From assembly GCA_950295325.1 (NCBI GenBank), contig OX485809.1:19670144-19734143 (forward strand): a DNA stretch of 64,000 bases, given 5' to 3'. The position numbers and the translations under genes are program-made. The notes under the pieces were generated by a model. It was not told the DNA's origin and did not search any database. It was given only the letters and a program-made list of their open reading frames with translations. This document shows, piece after piece, positions 57,341 through 64,000 of this stretch. Each line of letters starts with the position of its first letter. Within the stretch, counting starts at the first letter, position 1. The DNA is from Polytrichum commune (Eukaryota > Streptophyta > Polytrichopsida > Polytrichales > Polytrichaceae).

Positions 57341-57469
57341 TTCCCCTGCCTCTGTAACCACACACAAGACTTCCTTCTGCAAGGAACCTTGGAACCTTCA
57401 AAATTCGCAATTTATCGCTCAATCTACACACGGCTGCCAAGGAGCAATTCGTCGACGAAGGGTACAGCA

Positions 57470-57745
57470 CAATTTGGAGCTACGAAGATTGAATCGATCG
57501 AAAGCCTGAAAGCTCCGATTGTAATAGAAATGTATGAGTTCGGAGGCAATTCCAGCACACGATTGCCGAAGCAAGTATTCCGACGGAACACCAATGCTCT
57601 TCTCCACGTGTCATACTTACATTGGTTGGAGGCACCTTGAGTCCCCTGTGGAAATTACACTGATTTTTCCTAATTAATGTAGGTGGGAATTTGCAAGGAG
57701 ACCATTAATGTGGTCCACTCTAATTGTCCAACCATGGTAGCGATG
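57470..57745. repeat. SCI1-like upstream segment, proximal copy
   Basis: Immediately upstream of the minus-strand SCI1-like gene. It shares with 58515-58800 the ordered words ATTGTAATAGAAATGTATGAG (or ATTGTAAGATAAATGTATGAG), GAGGCAAT(T/C)CCA(G/A)CACA, TTGGTTG/TCGGTTG, GAGTCCC/GAATCCC, TGTGGAAAT(T/C)ACACT, and AATTTATGTGGTACACTCTAA-like text. Confidence 0.75.
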
Positions 57746-57765
57746 GTACTTTAGATTCAAGGGTT

Positions 57766-58066
57766 GATCACACCGGCCAATTCTGACACCATTCATCGAT
57801 ATCTCCGACAGTAATAGTGTGAAAAGTGGTGGGCCAAAATCTATTTCTCAACGTAATCCCCAACAATTTCACTGTTGAAACCAAACGAAAATTTTGGTGT
57901 GATCGGGGCATGAGAGGATGATCAAATTGGCCAATTCTGGCATCATCCGTTGACATTTCTGGTTGTAATAGTGTGAAAAGTGGTGGGCCATAATCTATTA
58001 CTCAACATAATCCCCCCCCCCCCCCATCAATTTCACGGCCGGGAGCAGACAAAAACACTAGTATGA
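57766..58066. mobile_element. Two tandem copies of the GATCACACC MITE
   Basis: 57766-57904 has intact ends (GATCACACCGGCCAATTCTG and TTTTGGTGTGATC). 57919-58066 is a diverged second copy whose left end reads GATCAAATTGGCCAATTCTG and which contains a C16-type run at about 58013-58025. Both share GTAATAGTGTGAAAAGTGGT, then GGGCC, with 17078-17214. Confidence 0.7.
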
Positions 58067-58106
58067 TGGGAACATAATTCATATTCACGGGTGCAACAGA
58101 CCAAAA

Positions 58107-58460
58107 CTACACTAAAGATTGTACTTAGTGTCACCAATTTGATATGTCTTGTTCAATACTAATTGTAAACCGTCCGTGTGGTGTCACTAACACCAAATGT
58201 AAACCTAATATTATTCAGAAATTCCTTGAATTTATTTATTTTTTAAATGTTGAAACTTCTATCACTTACTAAGTGATTTTTCATCCAAGTATCAATCATC
58301 CATGAATATACTTCATCACAAATGTTAGGATGCATACTATACCAAAAGTGGATGAACTAAAATTAAGTTGGGATGACAATACTTGTAAACTTATTCATAA
58401 GAAGTGTCATTATAAAAGTTACACCACAGTGACATACAATACAATATGACACTATATACA
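58107..58460 (+). repeat. Dispersed repeat, paired with 20800-21135
   Basis: Same-orientation copy of the 20.8-kb repeat (TTAGTGTCACC, CACTTACTAAGTGATTTTTC, CATCCAAGTATCAATCAT, GGATGAACTAAAATTAAGTT, ACTTATTCATAAGAAGTGTC). The ends carry ACTACACTAAAGATTGTA...TTAGTGTC and an inverted TGACACTATATACAATAT. Confidence 0.7.
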
Positions 58461-58514
58461 ATATTTTCGTCCAATGCCAGGGAGAACACAATACTTATTG
58501 AGTGTCGTGAGCCA

Positions 58515-58800
58515 CAAAGATCATCAAATCGACCAAAACCCTAGCACCTCCAATTGTAAGATAAATGTATGAGATTTTGCATTTATGTTTGTGAGGCAAT
58601 CCCAACACATGATTCCGAACACAAGGCTCTATATTCTGACAAAGAATGAATACGGAAGCTTCAAATTTTGTCATTCATACATCGGTTGAAGCCCATTGAA
58701 TCCCATGTGGAAATCACACTCAATTTTTTTACTAGTGTGTGTAAAGATAAGCATAGAGGCAATTTATGTGGTACACTCTAACTAATTAATAATGGTATAA
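58515..58800. repeat. SCI1-like upstream segment, distal copy
   Basis: Diverged duplicate of 57470-57745, about 1.05 kb away, in the same orientation. The two copies now flank the MITE cluster at 57766-58460. There is no remnant of SCI1 coding sequence beside it. Confidence 0.75.
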
Positions 58801-59159
58801 ATTATGAAGACCTTCCCCCATGTCTTCCCCGTATGAATGCCACTTACACATTGTAAGGGCAAAATTTGGAATGTATAATAAATATTAGAAAAAATCAAAG
58901 CATGTTCAAATGAATATACACCCACTCAATTGCAAAAGAAAAAAGAAAAAAGAAAAAAGAACTGCAATTACAGTGGCCTACCCATGAGCTTTATTATCTG
59001 ACGAAAAATCATTTAACGTACCTCAAACAATACCATGTGTCATTTTGTATTCATGAAAATAAATTTGACTATCATGTGAAAATTACACTTAAATGTCATA
59101 GTAACATGTAACACTATATCCAAGAAAAATGCACTTAAATAAGTGCACATCAATGGCTT
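58801..59159. other. AT-rich spacer with A6G-type low-complexity run
   Basis: A poly-purine run of AAAAAAG-like units lies at about 58936-58962. I see nothing else. Confidence 0.5.
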
Positions 59160-59459
59160 AAAAACTATCAGTGCCCGATGGGCCTTTACAAAGCCAAACT
59201 TATTTCAAATGGCCAACCTACACATCAAAAGCTTGTTTGGTAGCCCATGGCCACGAGCAAAAATTTGGTGTAGATTTTGTAGAAGTATTCGCCCCCTTCA
59301 TGAAGTGGTCCACTATCCATTCCCTCTTAGCCAAAGCAGCAAACCAAGGCCATCAGGTTCATCACTTAGATATTATAACCGCCTTTTTATACGAATGCCT
59401 CAATGAAGAGGTTTACATGGACCAACCAACATAACACAAAAAATCAAGTATGCAAACTA

Positions 59460-59895
59460 CATATATAAGACACATGGCGTTGGTTTGCCCCACCAACCGC
59501 TTGGCGGAGGTCCATGTGGTCCCCAGCGGTTGGCCAGCCAGGGGCGCATGCAAACCTCTGCTACAAGGCTCACACGCCATGTGGGCGGAGAGTGCCTTGC
59601 GGTCCAGCCTCCGCCTCCACCTGCCACCCATACTCACTCTTTCCCAACCTTTTTTACCTTCATATGTGTTTGTGAGTGTGACAGAAAGCAGAAAGAGGGA
59701 GTTTGAGAGTGTTGAAGTTGTTTCGCAGCAAGAAACTTGACTGGGAATTACCTGGTGGAGGGCGGCAAACCCGTGGCTTCTGTACTGGGGCGAACGGTTC
59801 GCTTCACCATCCCCTCTGGCGGAGCTGGATGAGATTCATCGCCTCCGCCTGGCAGAGCGGCTGATGGTTGCTCATGTGCGCGGCACCATAATCTC
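59460..59895. mobile_element. GC-rich insertion of unknown origin within Copia RT
   Basis: Copia coding text breaks off after the VCKLH-like codons (about 59455) and resumes at YGLRQSPRM (about 59893). The intervening roughly 430 bp is GC-rich, unlike its surroundings, with CGCCTCCGCC-like and CGGTTGGCC words and a plus frame to about 59737. No terminal inverted repeats or clear target duplication were seen. It may be a captured gene fragment or a non-autonomous element. Confidence 0.5.
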
Positions 59896-60281
59896 TCTAT
59901 GGCTTACGACAAAGTCCTAGAATGTGGTACGAGAGAATCGACTCATACCTCAAGCCAATTGGCATGACCCACAACACAAGTGACTACAACCTATACCACA
60001 TAGGCCACAACAATGAGAAATTCATTCTTGTTGTCTACGTAGACAATTCATTTGTGACGGGGGGAGATGAACAAAAAATCAAATGGTTGAAGCAACAGCT
60101 TCGCCAAAAGTTGGACCTTTGGACCCATCACAAAACACCTAGGGGTTAGAATTCAAGAACACACCACATGGACTCTCCCTAATATAACCCAACATCGATA
60201 TGCTATGGGCATGCTAAAAAGAGTTTGGCATGGAAAACTCCAAAACTGAACATGCTCCTTTACCAGTTGGTCTAATACTTA

Positions 60282-60727
60282 GGGCCGCTTTACACCTAGA
60301 GGCCGGGCCAATTCCCCTTGAGGCCGATTGCATGAAATTTCAACCCCTTTTGGGTTGGAGGCTAGCCTCAACTACACATTATAATAAGATTATAATGAGG
60401 GCCAATTTTCCCATATGTGAAGGCCCTAGGACCAAGTAGCTAGGCCGATTCAATAAATCTAGCATAATCCAACGGAACTAGCATAATCTAACATAGAGCC
60501 GTTCATATTTCCACATAATCCAATGGATATGGTTCGCAAAAAAAATCATATTTTATTAAAGAAAGTTTATTTATTTATAATTGAAATTTGGCATTGGCCC
60601 CAAGGCCAATTGGCCTTCCATTTTGGGTGCACCCAATTCAATGAGCTCGGGCCATGTCATACCATGCATTTTTTGATCAAAAAATTCGACCAGCAACTCG
60701 GCCCGGCCTCTAGGTGTAAAGCGGCCC
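60282..60727. mobile_element. 446-bp Tourist-type MITE with TTA target duplication
   Basis: The left end GGGCCGCTTTACACCTAGAG, then GCCGGGCC, is the exact inverted complement of the right end (28 bp). It is flanked by TTA on both sides (60279-60281 and 60728-60730). Inside, palindromic GGCCAATT-type words recur. Removing it restores a continuous Copia frame (…PVGLIL then T-SDMNSESV), showing insertion into an existing Copia copy. PIF/Harbinger Tourist elements have this TIR style and TTA/TAA target. Confidence 0.9.
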
Positions 60728-61478
60728 TTACTTCGGATATGAATTCAGAATCGGTCGATTCACATGACTATTGCAGGAAAGTCGGAAAGCTCAAGTTTTT
60801 TAACAACCACCCGCCCGGACTTAGCATTCGCTGTCAGCTCTGTCTCCCGCTTCATGGCCACACCCCAAAAATCCCACCTAGAAGCTGTCCATCACATCTT
60901 CCGCTAGATCAACAAACTGCAGACTTCAACCTTCTCTATAAATCTGGCCTAGACTACAACATCCATGGTTTCATAGATGCAGATTGCGCATCCTACCCGG
61001 AAATCCATCGCTCCACCGGGGGCTATTGCTTTATGATGTCAAGAGCAACTATCTCACTTGGCAATCCAAATGTCAGTAGACGATTGCGAAATCATCCACC
61101 GAATCGGAGTACATGAGCTTATCAACCGGAACATCCGAAGCAGTCTGGCTCAACCTACTCCTACAAGAGACAAGTGTGCTGACTTCACTCTCAACCTCTA
61201 ACTCTGGCTACAAATAGTACAGGCGTCCCAAAAAAACTTGGAATCTCCAGCCTGAACCATCTAAGCGTGACAGTCAATCCTCCATAAGAACCCTGATTCC
61301 ACGCAAGCACGAAACAAATTGAAGTACATCATCACTTTGTCAGAGAGAAAGTAGAATCCGGAGAGATCATGTTAAGACTAAGTTCCCTCATACTCACAGC
61401 CTGCGGATATTTTTACAAAGAACCTCAGTAGACTCAAATTTGAGCTCCACAGATCCAAATTAGGACTCACCAGTCTAT

Positions 61479-61850
61479 CTACTTTGACACAATTGCTACC
61501 CCCTCACCTTCCATGAATCCACAAGCCTCTTTATACATCCTAAACCTCTTGAACTCTGCCCCAGAAAAATAATTAACCACCTTCTCACACGCTCTCCAAC
61601 TAGTGTAAATCCTTGGTCTCGTCCCCTTCCTGACAGGATAGAATTTACCACCTAGTGTTAACTCAGTACACACATTATTCACTACATCATCTGATCTGAC
61701 CTGATGGCTAACACCATGCATCCCACCGCAACAACCACAAATTGCTTCTCGCTTGACACTAGTTCCCAGCTCCCCATGATTTCCTACAAACATTACTGAA
61801 ACAAGTTCACCTGGGCTAGTTTCGCCCAAACTCAAAACCCTGGGCTCCAA
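61479..61850 (-). pseudogene. ORF with RNase H1 N-terminal (viroplasmin-like) hybrid-binding domain
   Basis: The minus frame of 123 codons has no ATG at its open end (it begins at TTG), so it is a fragment or a 3' exon. Residues about 67-113 (GGKFYPVRKGTRPRIYTSWR, then ACEKVVNYFSGAEFKRF) match the RNase H1 N-terminal domain, which binds RNA/DNA hybrids: F/YYAV-x-x-G, G/RIY-(S/T)W-(x)2-C, and V-x-x-(F/Y)SGA-x-(F/Y)K-x-F. Upstream are a Cys cluster (AICGCCGGMHG) and a possible start at MEETVASQEGSGRSR near 61955. It overlaps the end of the Copia region on the opposite strand. No catalytic RNase H domain follows before the stop. Confidence 0.6.
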
Positions 61851-62059
61851 TTAAAACCCCGAGTCACACTAAAACCTTAGAAGAAAAATTCTCATCCTGC
61901 TGCTCCACAGCCCTAGCCCTCGATCTCCCACTTCCTTCTTGACTCGCCACGGTCTCCTCCATTGAGTCCAACAGTGCGGAGAACAATTCTCGAAACAACA
62001 CAACAATTGCAATCGCGCATTGCCACTCCGCATCAAAATGCCAATCAATTTAGAGGACT

Positions 62060-62250
62060 CTATAGAATATGCCTTGTACTAATATTCGAAAACCGAAAAA
62101 TATCATTTTATAAAGGTTGGACTTGGAAACACGTGGATTTCGACCAATTGTGCCCAAAATCACCCCAAGACACTGATCACAAGATCCATCATATGCCTTG
62201 CTCATTGACACTTCATTCCACATCCACCTTACGTAAAAGTCCAAACTAGG
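62060..62250 (-). pseudogene. LINE 3' end fragment, minus strand
   Basis: The minus frame reads CDQCLGVILGTIGRNPRVSKSN, parallel to GIISPYPSVSKPNRLHV in the 53-kb fragment, and the following TATTCTATAGAGTCCTC matches the plus-strand 10.4-kb copy. Divergence among the three copies is high. Confidence 0.45.
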
Positions 62251-62562
62251 TCCCAGTTATCCTGGTGTGAAAGGTTGAAAATTTTCATCAACAGATCAGA
62301 CGTGGACCTCAGATTATTCTGGAAGAAATCAATATTTCTACGAAAGAATTTAAGGCAACCTAGAGTCACCAGAATAACTACACGCCCACTATATGGACAT
62401 CATATGGCCAGACACAATTTCCTTGCTTTGAACTACGAAAGCCAGACAATTGGATCTCCTCCACTCACCAACTACCTCTACAATAAACTTTGTTCCATTT
62501 CTTCAAAGCCCAATAGTGTATTTGACTCCGACTGAATAGTCCACAGTTACCATGTGTCCACT

Positions 62563-63809
62563 CTAAGCGTTTCCCTTTGCCATATTACGAGCTACTTCAT
62601 CAGTAGCAAATCGAATGTCAAGGGTACGCTGGTGGGTAAATAAGCCTGCGTCTTGAATGGGCAGCACCCAAGCTTCCTCCTGCGAGTCATTATGATGACT
62701 ATGCCACCAACCAGGAGGTGTTATGAAAATAGCCCCAGTCGACCAATCAAGCCTGTTGATGCAGACCCCAGAAATTGTTAGCCACAGAGTCTACGAAAAC
62801 ACTCTTCATTTGCTGTGGTAATCGCCTGCAATAGGTACTCTAGTCTTTGCATTAATCTGGTTTCTGTATGCATTGATGAACTATCACTTAATTAGAGGCT
62901 ACGAGGAAACTCAATACACGATACGGATGTGTTAAACGAGTGCATAGCAAACGCACATCTCTATTGCCTAAAAAGTTGGGAGCCAATGGGCCCTTGATAT
63001 ATTCCATGAGAATTAATTCCCCAAATTAATATGAGAACTAAACCTATTTAAGACACTGTCTACTCTGGCAGTAGTTGAAGTAACACTCTAGACTAATCTG
63101 TTTGCACCAACAGGCCTTGAAGATTGTGCTTTGACCACTTAGTCTTGGAAAGTAGAAAGAAGTTACAGAAGATAGGTAACTCCTAGAAGTGGTAACTATA
63201 CTTTAAAGAGTAACAGCGTGGAAATTCCAACACAATAAAGATGAATTTTGTGCGGAACTTAGGATGCGAATATTTACGTACCTGATTGGATCCTTCACCC
63301 ATCCATCACTGGTAAGTTCAGAGCCCATAAGGGTATACGTCCCAGGCGCAGCATGAATTGCCAAGTCTAGAGCAACAGAGTTATGTCGATGAGGTCTTTG
63401 CACTTCTCCTGTAGCAAGAGAATTTGGCATTAAGATTAGAAGTGTTGGAGATCCTGTACTTGTAAGTCTGATTGGGACGTCTCTGCCTAAATTCAATTTA
63501 GACGTCACTTTTAAGAGGCTCCAAATCAATAACGTGATGACCTATAGCACTTTGTTTTTGCCGATAAACATTGATTCGCGCACAGGATAGAATCAGCTTG
63601 CCTGCCCTTTGTAACAGGAAAATATCATCGAAGAAGATTGAATGGAGGATTCACCTGGAGGTAGAACATTCAGCAGCGACCAGAGAGTGTGTGTGAGTGT
63701 CTTGGTTTGCGGTGTCACAGAGTTACCCAGTAAGATGCCCAGTCGGTTTCGGTGCTCTGCTCCAGGCTCATGCCTTATCCTCTCTACATTCTCAAGCAGT
63801 TTCTCTCGA
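62563..63809 (-). CDS. Cupin protein, gentisate 1,2-dioxygenase-like (5' end missing)
   Basis: Exons on minus: 63809-63655, 63408-63282 and 62752-62563 (stop TAG). Phases join exactly to give …GILLGNSVTPQTKTLTHTLW…LPPG / EVQRPHRHNSVALDLAI…GTYTLMGSELTSDGW…DPIR / LDWSTGAIFITPPGWWHSHH…WVLPIQDAGLFTHQRTLDIRF. HRHNSVALD and PPGWWHSHHN are the two cupin motifs with the metal-binding histidines; the combination fits the gentisate/1-hydroxy-2-naphthoate dioxygenase-type cupins that cleave aromatic rings with Fe(II) and O2. Substrate here is unproven. At least one upstream exon is missing; text just before 63810 (…APISPHPILS… near 63950-63990) may belong to it. The family is, to my knowledge, mostly bacterial and fungal. 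A longer exon 2 (from 63487) is possible but would insert about 26 residues before the HRH motif. Confidence 0.75.
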
Positions 63810-64000
63810 CTGCATTACAATGACCCAATTAGTTTGGCCATCTCGTTACTCAAACTGGAATTCCAAATGACTGTAGGTATTAAAATCTATACAAGAGCAT
63901 ATTGTGCAAATTTAAGCCTAGATCTGAGAATGTGTGAAGGCTTTACGTCTTAGGACAGGCTCAGAATGGGATGAGGACTAATAGGAGCTCGACTGTGCAG

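Larger units (their letters stand above)
59160..61490 (+). pseudogene. Degenerate Copia RT/RNase H region with two nested insertions
   Basis: Recognisable Copia text, plus strand: SARW(A/V)F and HIKSLFGSPWP/ARLVARGHEQKFGVDF near 59170-59290; TIHSLLAKAANQGHQVHHLD, AFLYECLNEEVYMDQP to 59430; YGLRQSPRMWYERIDSYLK near 59898-59960; FILVVYVDNSFVTGGDEQKI (catalytic YVDD changed to YVDN); EHAPLPVG…, then after a MITE DMNSESVDS; LYKSGLDYNIHGFIDADCAS, GGYCFMMSRATIS; and IEVHHHFVREKVESGEIML to about 61380. Frameshifts and stops occur throughout. It is interrupted at 59460-59895 and 60282-60727. The family resembles the gag fragment at 51 kb, but no LTRs are visible, and it is non-functional. Confidence 0.85.

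Noticed and set aside
57158-57640. 160-residue plus-strand ORF resembling a membrane protein
   Set aside because: Complement of the Arg/Asp repeat exon of the SCI1-like gene; Ser/Pro/Leu repeats are an antisense artefact.
63409-63529. Longer version of the cupin exon 2 starting at 63487
   Set aside because: Would add about 26 residues between LPPG and the HRH motif; the acceptor at 63409 gives a contiguous cupin in the same phase.

Overview
This window is nuclear DNA from a land plant. It carries spliceosomal introns with GT-AG borders in plant-type gene families (a P-class PPR gene, an OCP3-like homeodomain gene, an SCI1-like gene, a plant kelch gene of the At3g27220 type), plus plant-type LTR retrotransposons and many MITEs. 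Gene density is low and repeats dominate. A seed-free plant (bryophyte, lycophyte or fern) is my guess from the LINE type and the bacterial-looking cupin gene, but the species cannot be fixed from sequence alone.

Layout. 1-3537 is the 5' end of a minus-strand LTR retrotransposon (2079-bp LTR with matching 9-bp ends, then a tRNA-Asp-type primer binding site). 3.5-13.2 kb is repeats and degenerate elements with one unrecognised spliced ORF (6.26-7.8 kb). 13.2-14.3 kb is a MULE-like element inserted into tandem copies of the 3' end of the DUF7748-like gene at 14.9-15.3 kb. 17-21.2 kb is MITEs. 21.4-24.95 kb is a complete 7-exon kelch gene (416 aa). 25.9-26.2 kb is COX17 (minus). 26.2-32 kb is AT-rich intergenic DNA with foldback repeats. 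32.46-42.8 kb is a PPR gene of about 24 exons. 45.4-49.1 kb is a 5-exon OCP3-like gene. 51.1-53.1 kb holds Copia gag/protease and LINE 3'-end fragments. 54.2-57.3 kb is a 6-exon SCI1-like gene (minus). 57.5-62.3 kb is MITEs, a broken Copia RT/RNase H region with nested insertions, an RNase H1 N-terminal-like ORF and a LINE fragment. 62.6-63.8 kb is the 3' part of a cupin (gentisate-dioxygenase-like) gene on the minus strand.

Most unusual observation. Five host genes in this one window carry a local tandem duplication (unit about 230-340 bp) that copies an exon end. In four of them (kelch, PPR, OCP3-like, SCI1-like) it is the 3' end of coding exon 1 with its 5' splice site and the start of intron 1; in the DUF7748-like gene it is the end of the CDS plus 3' flank, in three copies. 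In the OCP3-like gene the duplicate is now an in-frame 39-nt exon 2. This looks like a recurrent process making new splice sites and exons.

The genes are unrelated housekeeping or regulatory loci, not an operon or cluster. COX17 serves mitochondrial copper delivery, the PPR protein is probably organellar, and the OCP3-like and SCI1-like proteins are probably nuclear. Exon boundaries were read by eye; those in the PPR gene at 36.2-37.0 and 38.2-38.4 kb are unresolved.
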